NCBI GenBank assembly: GCA_014549065.1
Contig: JACDOX010000141.1
Location: 62,001 to 126,000 of the forward strand
Direction of reading: 5' to 3'
DNA length: 64,000 nucleotides
From: Cardinalis cardinalis
Lineage: Eukaryota; Chordata; Aves; Passeriformes; Cardinalidae
Made by a program: the position numbers and the translations under genes. The notes below the pieces were generated by a model, which saw only the letters and a program-made list of their open reading frames with translations, ran no database searches and was not told the DNA's origin. Each line of letters starts with the position of its first letter. Position 1 is the first letter of the stretch. Below are positions 36,042-46,700 of this stretch, one piece after another.

Positions 36042-36787
36042 CTGTCTTCGTCTCAACCCATGAGTTCTTTGGTTTTTGCTTTTCCTGATCCCACTCCTGG
36101 GGGAGTGAGTGAACGGCTGTGTGGGCCTTGGCTGCTGGATGGGTTAAAATACAACAGCATGTCACAATATAAAGAAAGCACTACACTTATTAACAGAAAC
36201 TTAAAAAAAAAAAACCCAAACTTCAAACTTCTTAAGAAAATGCCATAAGATTAGATAAAATTATGAAGAGAAAAATCTTTTCTAAAATGTTGGAATTCAT
36301 AAATGCCTTTTCATAGGTTAGTATCAAATTTGTAAAAAATTAATGCAATTCTTTCTTTTGAAAACTTCATGTTTGAAAAAAAAGACTGGAAGCAATTGGA
36401 AATATGCTTCCATGGACTGACCTAATATTATCATTAATCCTCTCTAGCAAGCTAACTGTACTACTACAATTTCTGACTGGATGTAGAAGATAAAGTTCCA
36501 TCCACTTTTTTCCCAACCTACATACTAGACATACTTCAGAAAACTTTATATTCTACACTTCATCTGTTTGAATTGCAGTAAGTCCTTTCTGCCTACTTTT
36601 ATATATCTAGGGAAGCCTGTAATAGTTTGACATTGCTTTCAGTCATTCTAAATGCAACATTTGTTGTCTGAGGGCAGAATTGCTCTTCAATGTTATTCAA
36701 CGCATTAGTGGCAAACATTAGGTCCATCATGTGCTTTGACATTAAAACTAAAATACCAAAGGCTGAGGAATACTCATATTTATCACA

Positions 36788-36811
36788 GAAAAAAGAAAGA
36801 AAGAAAGAAAA
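36788..36811. repeat. Short (AAAG)n microsatellite
   Basis: About four uninterrupted AAAG units between A-rich flanks. Confidence 0.9.
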
Positions 36812-38086
36812 ATAATTACGAAAATAAAACCAACCAACCTTTCAAATTCTTTGGAAGTGAGTAAATTAAAACAAAGATAGGGCCCATGCATGCCAAAAGT
36901 GTTACCCGCATTGTCAGTCTCCACATAATCCATATGCTATTGATGAAATATATAATAAATGTAATTTTAAGGATAATTTTTTTATTGAAGCCAGTAAGGT
37001 CAGAAATTTGCTTTTGTAATGAAACTGCTGAGATTTTGTTCATATCACAAGATTTTTGGAGTTGTTTTTAAAGAGGACTTCAAACTTGCAACAAAGTGAG
37101 GTATACAGAAGATTGGTTATTTCCACATCTAATTTAACTGTACATCTTTTTAACAGATAGCAGTCTTAAAGAAGGGGTTATAAACAGAATTTAAACAAGA
37201 TAGCTTGAATAACAGACATAAATCTTGCTATAACAGTGTAGAGTTCCCCACAGAGCATTCTTCCCACTAGGACGAATTAGATGGTGGTGCTTACAGTTTT
37301 GGGGAGAGACTGGATGTGACGTGATGGGACCACATCACATGCATGTGCAGGATGTTCAGAGGTTCTCTTTGCATGGGCTGTATAGCAAATATATTCAAAG
37401 AAAGCAGACAGATCTAAAAAACAGTATTTTGAGTATATTTCTGTTAAGAGTTAGGCCTGTTAATGTCCAGCCTGAAATTTTCTTTGTATTTGGGTTTAAA
37501 CTCCATCATGTGCTGATAAAACAAAGTCTCTATTTTTTGCTGCCAAAGACAGAACAAATTTTGTCATCATTTCAGTAGCTGAAAATGGTGCAATCACCTT
37601 CCTAAAGAAAAATAGCCATTCATAAGAAGAAAATGTGTATTTTTTTAAACAAACAAGCAAACACAGGCTAATTTGTCTCTGTTGGGTACCACTTTTGTAA
37701 AATGAGTTTAAAAAGGCACTAATGGCTAGTAGAGACATATCCATTCCCAACTTCCCATATCACATATTATAATCACTAAGAAATTCAGGTTTTTTGAAGG
37801 GAATGAAGTTAACAACTTTCTGAACTGTTCCTTCCTTTGGCATGCTGTACTGACATCCACCATATGTTATATCACAGCACTCTGACTTACATCATGTCTC
37901 AGTTAAAAATCAAAGGTCTGTCACTCTTCATTTTAACAACACATATGCCATGTGTATAATGAATGCTACTCCTTCAGTTTTGTTCATTTAAATAAAATGT
38001 TTGATTAGGAATTAAGGTGAGACAGAAAAGAATTTTCAATTACACTACATTTCACCCTTACTAGCAAAGAGCATCAAATGCCTGCA

Positions 38087-38101
38087 ATTTATTTATTTAT
38101 T
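38087..38101. repeat. Short (TTTA)n microsatellite
   Basis: About three to four TTTA units (ATTTATTTATTTATTC). Confidence 0.85.
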
Positions 38102-38621
38102 CACAAATTATAAAGTATTCCCTAGCATACTTCATCTTGCTTTAATATCTAGATGACTCAACTGAGATTGCATTGTAGAATTGTAAATACTACCACCAAT
38201 TAAAGTGATAAACAAATCAGATTGAGTGGAAGAAATGAAAGTCTATGTATGTCCTATATTTTATTTCACAAATGGGAAATCAAGACAGTGAATTACAGCG
38301 AGATTTTTCAGGGTCACAAATAATTTTGTAGAAATTTCTGCAACTCAAAAGGGAAAAGTTAAATTATACAAATAATCTGTTTCAGATATTTCATATCTCA
38401 ATACAGAACCTTAGATGATGTCCCAGTAATTTCACAAAACATTATCTCTAAAGGAGTAGCTTATGAATTACTGGCTGAAAAGAGAGCTTACTTTTTAATC
38501 CAATAACATAACTTTTAACACCTTCACTATTTTATAACAATTTCATTCCTCAGAATTACCAAGCATGATGGAAATTATTGCTATGACATATTTTCTTTTT
38601 GTAATTTTGTACTCTGACTGA

Positions 38622-38835
38622 GAATCATAAAATCATAGGATATCCAGAGCTGGAAGGCCCCACAAGGACCATCAAAGTCCAACTTCTGCCCCCAAGAGTC
38701 ACACCATGTACCAGAGAGCATTGTCCAAATGCTTTTTGAACTGTATCGAGCTTTGTGCTGTGACCACTTCCCTGGGGAGTCTGTTCCAGTGCCCAACACC
38801 CTCTGGGTGAAAAACCTTTCCCTAATATCCCCATA
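38622..38835 (-). mobile_element. CR1 LINE 3' end only
   Basis: On the plus strand it opens with GAATCATAAAATCATAGGAT, the reverse complement of the CR1 octamer tail. CCACAAGGACCATCAAAGTCC, AGAGTCACACCATGTACCAG, GACCACTTCCCTGGGGAGTC and CCCTCTGGGTGAAAAACC follow in the standard order of an antisense CR1 3' UTR. It fades at about 38835 after CCTAATATCC. The element lies on the minus strand and keeps only about 210 bases; 5' truncation is normal for CR1. Confidence 0.93.
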
Positions 38836-41800
38836 AAAAGAGAATTCATGTCTACTCATCCCCACAGATGAGGCACCCTGCTGAAACTACCTCGAGGTCT
38901 TTGATTTGATTTTTGTAGGTTTTTCCCATTATCCTATTTGTTGAAAGGCAATCGTTGGTATTTTGTAAAGTTAGTACACTAAAGAGATTTCTTTGGCAAC
39001 CAGTTTATCCAAGTAAGTGTTCTGCCTCGTGGAGCCAGGGACACAGAATATATTCATTAAGAAATTTGTTTCATTTTCCCTAGAGGTTTGCTTTCACTCA
39101 CATTAACATTTTCATGCTTCTGTTGCAGGAGTTTCATAACCCAGTTCTCAAACAGAAAACTATCATCTCAGTACTGCCTTCTTTAAATGTTAAAATAGAT
39201 TAGAATGAGTTGGGAGAGTTCACTGACATAAATATAATCTTATTCATTTTGGCTTCATACTCCACCTCTCATGTACAAAAACTGAGACAGTCTCACAAGT
39301 ATGTATTGAATACAAACCAGCACACTCTTTGCTTTCTGTGTCAATTACCATTACAGTTGCAAGTATTCTGACTAACCACCCATCTTATTAGCTCAAATAT
39401 AACAAAAAACTGAACAAAACCACTTTTTTTTCTGTGAGGAATACAGTTCAGTGATCTATTTTTTTCCTCCTATATCCTTTCAAAAAAAGCTTAAAACGCT
39501 TTTAATTGTGTGATTTTTGAAATTTGTTTTCTCTCAAATCCAATTAAAAAGCTCAAAAATAGCATGGGTATTACTGCTTACTTTATAATCATAAGGTGGT
39601 AATTAAAGGGATAAGATAGCAACTGGGAGATTTTTCTGGAGTGTTTTTGTATTAATAGGTACTGAAAGACTGTGTATTAAATAAAAAAGCATTAAAATAT
39701 ACAGTATTCCCAATCTTGATAAAATATTATGTCTTTGTGAACTGGACTTAGAAATTAGTGTTTTGATGGCAACAAACTATATAGATAAACCAAATCAGTT
39801 GTGGTCTTCAGCACACTAACTGTACAAAAAGGTGGCAAATAAGCATGCAGAATGATGTTCTGGGCTAAAGAAGTTGAACTGACGAAACTTGAACCAACAT
39901 CAGAAGGCCAGAGAGTACTAGAGTAGACCACGGACTGTCTGGCCCACAGAATCCTTTATTCTTCTACAGAAGAGGGTGGGTTCCATTCAGTTTTAAGTTG
40001 TGCAGCTCCCCAGCATGGAGACATAGGACTGAAATGGAGATAACAAGCTGAAAGACAGTATTTCAGCAGATGATAGGTCAGAATAAATGAAAGCATAGCT
40101 GGTAGCAACAAAATGAAAGAGGTCTGCACTACCCTGATACAGAGGAATCTAAGAAGCTTCAAAGTCCTTTTCCTACATATTTGTCCTTAAATAAGAATAG
40201 TATCAAAATAGCAGAAACAATATTCTAAATTTTAAAGAAACTGTCCTCAGGCATTATGCTTTTCAGTATGAAAAACCTCCAGAATAACCATGTGCTGAGA
40301 GGTTTTCCTTAATAATATGGCTATTTTTACTTTGAATATTCATACCTATTTTTGAACTTCCANGTACTGCTAATAAGCAGCATCTGCTGAATACATCTGT
40401 AGGCTGAGTAACTGAGATACAAAGCACTTATTAATTACAACACTGCCATTGAGGATGTAAAAAGACTTAACTGATACCAGCTCTAAATACATACTAGAGA
40501 ACCATCTCCATAAGATGCCTTGAAAAATTTCCAAAATGTCAGACCTCAAGGCAGGTGTTTGNCCTCTACATATTTGTAAAATCCCAATTCTCCCTCTTTT
40601 GAATACTTTATATTTACAACAGCTTTGTTGGATTGTGCAAGAAATACAGGACTGGACAACAGAAATTTTAATATATTGTTCACTAGAGGAATAAAATTGT
40701 ATACTGGCAGGAGTATTTGTCAAACATTATGTCATAGAGAAACCTAGTTTCAGTTTTAATGCAAACGATTGCCTATTATGAAATGAGAGCACACTGAATT
40801 AGTCATTTCCATTAAATCTATGAAGTAGAATTGCCTAGCAACCAAGAAAATTAATTCAGAGATTAAAATAAACACTGTGACACTGACAGAGCAACTACTA
40901 TTCTACCTCAATAATCATAAAGACACTAAGAAAAGAGGTGTTTTCTTAATTCTTCTTAACAAAGGTAAAACAAACAATTTCATAAAATGAGTCATAATGG
41001 ACAAAGAATAAAAACAGAGTCAAAGCAACTGCACACAGCAAATGCAAATAATTATGCTATTTTTACATAACATCATTGAAATTTTTAAAAATTGAAAGTT
41101 TTTCATTTTCTGACAATGGTGGAGGAATTGTTGTGGAAGTTCCTAACATGTTTGTCCACTTACAAAGGACAAATTTTTTCATGTTATTAATTCTATGCAA
41201 ATGTTCTACATTTTAGTACTTACTAGTTTAACTAATTATAGAATTTATGATTATGCTTACCTGAAAAAATTCTGCATCACTTCTACCCCCAGTCAAATTA
41301 TTCCTAATCACACTTCAGTAGGAAAGCTTTTAAATTATACAGGTTATCACACTGAGATGGTTAAGGAAAAAAAAAAATCAAAACGTTAACAGATTAAGGA
41401 CAGTGAGGATGAGTGCAATAATTTAGTTTAATGACTGCTACATATTGCTTGTTACATCTGGGCCATTGTGTAATTCATTGTCCCTGAAGGACCACAAAAA
41501 GCTTAGTAAAATTATCCCTTTAGAAATAAAACAACCACAATTCTGTAGCAACACTGAAGTCTATCTCCTTGTCAGGGTATTAGATTAGAGGAATGATTAC
41601 AGATCAGGGATTCTGGTGTGTCAGTACTTTCACACCCCCAGGAGGAGACANTCCGTCTTTCCAGCTTGAGATGCAGAGTTAGTATGGAGTCAAAAAAAAA
41701 AAAAGATCAGGAGAGATTAAGGCAAGAATAACACAAAGGAGGAAAAAATATACCCCAGGGAAATGACAAGACAGCAACTGCAGCAGCTACATCAAATCTA

Positions 41801-43608
41801 GTTGAGTCTACATTAAAANATAATAATAAAAATAAAACAGTAAAAGGAATAAATCAAGACAGACAAGCACAAATAACTGTATTAAAAGGTAACTCCCCAG
41901 GAAGGGACGTAGCTAGTCTGCTCTCAGGAAAGTGTATTTCAGCTCTTTGGTTGTGTATAATATTCAAAACACACCCCCACCAACAGCTACGGGTTCTTTA
42001 AAGTCTTGAAATCCACATATTACAATCACTAAATCCAGTTCAGTGGTGTCCAAACTGGATTTTAAAAGTTCATACTGTGAATAATTATGTAATAAAGTAG
42101 ATGTACTCATCTAGAAGGGGATATGACATATAACAAAGGAAGGATATCTGCTGGAAGTGCAGACAATACAGATAGCATAGACATGTAACAGATCAAAATA
42201 AAAAAATATTAACAGTAAACGTCCCCATTAGATAAACGCAGCCATAAAGCAGATAAAAGAGCCCAAATGTCCTTAACAGGTTCCCTTGTGTCTTAAATAT
42301 TTGATGAATGTACCAGATGGGGAGGGGGGAGAAAAATATCTTGTCTGAACCACAAGCATAAACACAGCTGACCTAAAAGACCTACCTACCACTAGGTTAT
42401 AATTACTCCAGTGTATTCTCTAGTGAACAATGTTCATATATCTAGAATAATTTGGAGAAATTGCAAGATAATATCTTTGAGAAAAGGTGGCCTCCATATG
42501 CTGCCAAACAGCTGAAACTAATTTTCATTTTCTGGCCTTTGTGCCACATGTCATGGGCGTAGTTGAAGTATACATGTTTTACNGAATTCTTAAGATCATC
42601 ACAGTGACGAGCATCCTTTTTTTATTAATTTTATCTATATTAATAAAGTGGTATCATAAAAATAGGAGATACACAAATTCTACACATAGCTAAAAATAAT
42701 ATCTTTTTTTCCCTTTAAAATGTTTAACTGCACAGTTCATATGGTAAAAATCTCAGGAAAAAAGGCATAGTGTTCAGACTAGGCATTGTCAGAGTCCAGA
42801 ACCTTTTAATAAAAGAAAACCTTGTAAAAGATGTCCAGTTCAGAGGGATTTATTAAATCATCTCCATTCTACCCAAAAATACAGGCTAATAACTGACATG
42901 CTGGTCCAGATCTACATCCAAAGATCATCTATATTTTGTTACAAGAGGACAGTAAGAGGGAAAACACCAGTGTTAGTCGTGCACTAGAAGCAAGAATTTA
43001 ATGAACATAAACTCCCAGATAATCTTAGAAAGCAGACCATGTTGCAGAAAAAAAAAAGGTAAAAAGAAGGTCACTAGTAGTCTGCCTTGTGAAAAATTCC
43101 ATCTGCACAGTAAATTTGATGATTATCTTGGCTTAAGTATGTGAACAGGACACACAGCAAAATTGTTCAATACCACTAGAAGGTCCAGTATACCCTGCCC
43201 ATGAGTAAATCCAAATTCCACTAGTTAAAAAGAAAAGTACAAACAAAAATCTTAAAAAAAAAAAGGCATCTAATAAGAATATATGTTTTTCAAAAACTGC
43301 AGACAGCCACAGGAGACCCAAAGCATATTAATCACTGTAATACCATGTGATATAAACAAAAAAAAGCTTCAGCTGATAAGAAAACTCCTTTCAACCTTCC
43401 TTCCAGTTTCCTCTCAAACCTTTTTAAATTGCATCATCATGTCTTGTCACAGATATCCTGCCAAAAACCTGACAGCAACATGCAAATTACTCCATGGCAT
43501 TGTTAGGTTTTAATCTTAGACGCTCATGTTCTTTCTTTTTGCTTATATTGGTATAAAACCAATGGGATTACCCGCAGTGCATGACATCAAAGATGTATAT
43601 TTAGATGC
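38836..43608. other. AT-rich non-coding DNA, no gene seen
   Basis: No gene or named repeat. Single ambiguous bases become frequent here (40363, 40562, 41651, 41819, 42583). A-run and (ATAA)n-like simple stretches occur at 41692-41704 and 41815-41838. A 117-codon minus frame at 40370-40723 includes an ambiguous base and is not recognisable. Confidence 0.65.
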
Positions 43609-43740
43609 ACAGAATATTCTTAGTTGGAAGGGACCCACAAGGATCATCAAGTTCAGTTCTTAAGTAAATGGCTTACACAGGGATTGAACCACAACCTCAG
43701 TGATTGTCTTTGCAAAATCAGAGCTTTGGTCATTGATTTT
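43609..43740 (-). mobile_element. tRNA-derived SINE with CR1-like 3' tail (TguSINE1-like)
   Basis: The plus strand starts AGAATATTCTTAGTTGGAAG, then ACCCACAAGGATCATCAAG, which is the antisense of a CR1 3' end. It continues into AAATGGCTTACACAGGGATTGAACCACAACCTCAGTGATTG. The reverse complement of that part reads AGGTTGTGGTTCAATCCC then TGTGTAAGCCATT, matching the T-arm and acceptor end of a tRNA-Ile-like sequence. The RNA polymerase III B box, GGTTCAATCCC, is at 43690-43680. The tRNA 5' half is present but eroded (about 43700-43740), and its A box is not clear. SINEs of this build (tRNA-Ile head, CR1 tail) are known from passerine birds. The name is from memory, so subfamily is tentative. Confidence 0.75.
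43680..43690 (-). promoter_or_regulatory. Pol III B box of the SINE
   Basis: GGTTCAATCCC on the minus strand differs by one base from the tRNA-Ile type GGTTCGATCCC. The matching A box is eroded, so transcription is doubtful. Confidence 0.65.
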
Positions 43741-46700
43741 TCAGATTTCCAGATTTACTGATGTCTGTAATTTTTGGAAGCAACCAAGGGCCATATATGC
43801 GCTTACAAGCAAATCTTAGTCTTTTCTATAACATTGGTAGGCACTGTGGATAAAAGGGGTCCTTAATGCTCTATCAGAACTCTGAGTTTTCCAGCAAAAT
43901 GAATGCATTAGGTAGCAAATATAAGTCAAGACTAAATAGTAGACATGTTTTGTGATTCAGAGGAGTAGATGTCAAGCTGATTATGAACACCTGGAAAACA
44001 AGTCACTCTTTTAATCTAGTTCAACCATCTAGTTAAGTAACATGGCAATAAGGCTCCTGACTACCATGAGAACTGCAGAGAAACTGCAGGTGTTTCCAAG
44101 GAACTGCAATCTGCTACTAAGAGGAAAGGTGGGGGAAATCATAGTTATGTTTATTTATAATGTCAAAAGTGGATGTTGGTCAGAAGCAGTGGTTAGTGTG
44201 TAGGTAAAAAATTAGAAGGCTGAGAAATTCTCTGAAGATAATTGTGCTGCTGTATTGTAATATCACAACAAATAGGAAAAGCATTTTATATATCTAATAT
44301 ACTCAGACTAATTCATAATAAAGTAAATCACTGTATTTGTGTAAATCAGCCAGAAATGCAAATTCCTTTTCTATATGGGACTGGTTTATCAACAAATCTT
44401 GAACAAAGGCAAACCATTTTAAGCAGGAAACATTTCACACTAAAGCTACTCAGTTTAAAAATCAATAAAACAACGTTCAATAATATAATTGAATACCTTT
44501 ATGACCAACACAATGGCTAGTAGTCAATGGTCCCTTTCTCAAGGCAATTTCAGACATTTACTTTCATCCTCAGTTATGCATATTGAGTTACTATTTACAA
44601 TGACTTATCAACCTGTTACCCCCATAAATTCAAGTACATGTTCTTTATTGGTTATAATGTTTTTGAAAAACACTATCATTTAGAGTTTATAAGTTTTTTC
44701 ACACCATATATAGATTTCAAAATATTATTTTATTTTACTATCATCATCATTATCAGTAAAATTAAAAATTATTTCACAGACATCTGGTCAGTTAAGGTTT
44801 TCCACAGTGGACTAATCCAGCAGACAGAGAGGCTGTATTTGGGCTCACTGCACCCAGTGTCAGATACTACATCCTCTCCTACTGCAGCTGCCCGGCCTGT
44901 TTAACACTACACTCAGGTAAGGCACAGAAGAATTTCTCTGGTCTAAGTGACAGCAGCACGTTCATCTCAGCCATTCCCCACCTCCTCCATTGGAAAGGGA
45001 GCAAATCAAACAAACACCTCAGAGAACAGATCCCAACTCTGAGTTGTGTCATGAACATGGTAAATAAATTATGCAGGAAAATGTGGCTGGAAATAAATTT
45101 TCATCACAGAGGTTGCAGAACAAGCAGACTAGTAAAGAGCAAGGAGTTGCTGAATATATATCACTTAGTACATATAAACTAAGACACATTATGGTTTTTA
45201 AGTGGCAGAAGGCAAGGATTAATTTGCTAGACAGGTTAAGGTAATTTTACCTTGTCTATCACCCTTCACTAACAAGGAAAGCAATCCTCAACTGAATGAC
45301 TTCACTGTTACTTAGATAACTCACAAATTCTCCCAAAGCATTCATGGTACTGACAGTAACTTTCCTTGTCTCAGAGCTGAAAATCTTTTGAAGGCTGTAT
45401 GGTGTGAGCTGAGTCATAAAATGGTAAAAGAGACTGGGAACAAACAATGTGGCAGATGGAAGTAGAACACAACAGGGCGTATGTAATAGCTTTCTTCAGG
45501 AGAGATGAGAGTCAGAGCTTTGTGCCATCCAAGCACAGGGATANGTACTCAGTTTGGATGGGTTTCCTCATCTCACCCTGCAGTACCAATCAAAAACATG
45601 GCATCAGAACCTCAGGATCTACTCCTGCATAAAAATAAGAAAACCTAAATTCTTCGCTATGGTCAAAGCTCCTCACTTGAGAAATGCAAAGATATACTCC
45701 AAGCTCTTCCCATGGCTCTTTGAATCTATTTAAAAGCATTTAGAAAAGTTATGCCAGGTGCTTACAATGGCATGTATCTTAATAGAGTAAGGGATGATTT
45801 GGTCGGAAAGCAGGGGGTGGGAGGCTTTGACAAACTCCATAAAGAAAGCTAAAGTGATTCACCAGAAGGAGAGAGTGCCNCTACACTGTGGAGCCTCCTA
45901 CACTGTCTGCATCACCTTGCTAAGCAATGGGGCACAATACCAGCTTCCTTCACCAGAGAAACTAGGCCAAGAGGTCAATTGTGATAACTCTTTTCCATGA
46001 ATGTGAAGTGATATACTTTCCTTTTCCAACTAACAGAATCTTTCCTATCTCTCATCACTTTAAGATTAAACCAGACTGACTCTCCTTTTGCCCTCACCTG
46101 TAGCCTTAAATAGCTAGAAACTGCCCCCAGTTACAATATTACCATAGTAATTTTATGGTATTATTAGTAGCCATGAACCTAGTTGCTGTTTTACTTGGGG
46201 GTAAAATGTGCTTAAATTATTTGTTCACTATTTTAAAAAGATAATTCAAATGTATGCTACTATTAACTTATGAAAAACATAAATGTTCTTTCAACTCTAA
46301 TTAGTCTTCCACCATAGTTTAGTAGTGGACTTGTCAGTGCTAGGTTTATAGTTGGTTCTGATGACCTCAGAGGTCTGTTTTGACATAAATGAACATATGA
46401 TTCCCCTATTACCATATCAATTTCAGACTTCTGAAGCCCTCCAAAGGCATTTCAAATTCTACTGCTTATTCCTTTCTTCTTGCATTCATATTGTCTCTCT
46501 TGAACCTCTATCAGCACAATCATCAATCATCTCTACTTTTTTCTCATTGTGCCTTAGTGCAGAGCAATCCCTGCCTAATCACTTAGCTATGCTACTACTC
46601 TCTTCCTTCAAATTCCTCCTTAATGCCCAATTTTGCCTGTATAAAATCATTCTTCTGCAACCTGAGAAGTAGGATGTGACCAGCTATGACTTAATTAATA

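Larger units (their letters stand above)
35591..36156 (+). mobile_element. LTR of ERVL type, apparently solo
   Basis: This about 566-bp segment matches, block by block, the abundant avian ERVL-type LTR as I know it. It opens with TATTCTGGTTTTGGCC (ancestral TGTCCTGGTTT-like), followed by GCTGTGTTTTGGATTTGTGC and ATGTTTTTGTTATTGCTGAG. Then come GGGATATTCCAGACCATGTG, a TATA box (35860-35867), CTATTAAACTGTCTTCGTCT, CTCAACCCATGAGTTCT, GGGGGAGTGAGTGAACGGCT and a terminal GGGTTAAAATACAACA. TATA box and polyadenylation signal in order fix the plus orientation. No internal retroviral sequence flanks it, so it is read as a solo LTR. The five bases on each side (ATATT and GCATG) do not match, so the target duplication has decayed or a boundary is slightly off. 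The 157-codon frame across 35775-36248 is not a gene. Confidence 0.85.
36157..38621. other. AT-rich non-coding DNA, no gene seen
   Basis: No gene. Simple sequence includes an (AAAG)n run at 36788-36811 and (TTTA)n at 38087-38101. The frames at 36816-37043 (minus) and 37321-37578 (plus) are unrecognised and typical of chance. Confidence 0.65.

Noticed and set aside
35775..36248. 157-codon open frame, the longest in the window
   Set aside because: It lies almost wholly inside the ERVL-type LTR, reads through the poly(A) signal region and beyond the LTR end into A-rich DNA, and resembles no protein.
43609..43740. Functional tRNA gene
   Set aside because: The B box and T-arm are present but the A box and anticodon arm are eroded and the sequence continues into a CR1 tail, so it is a SINE.
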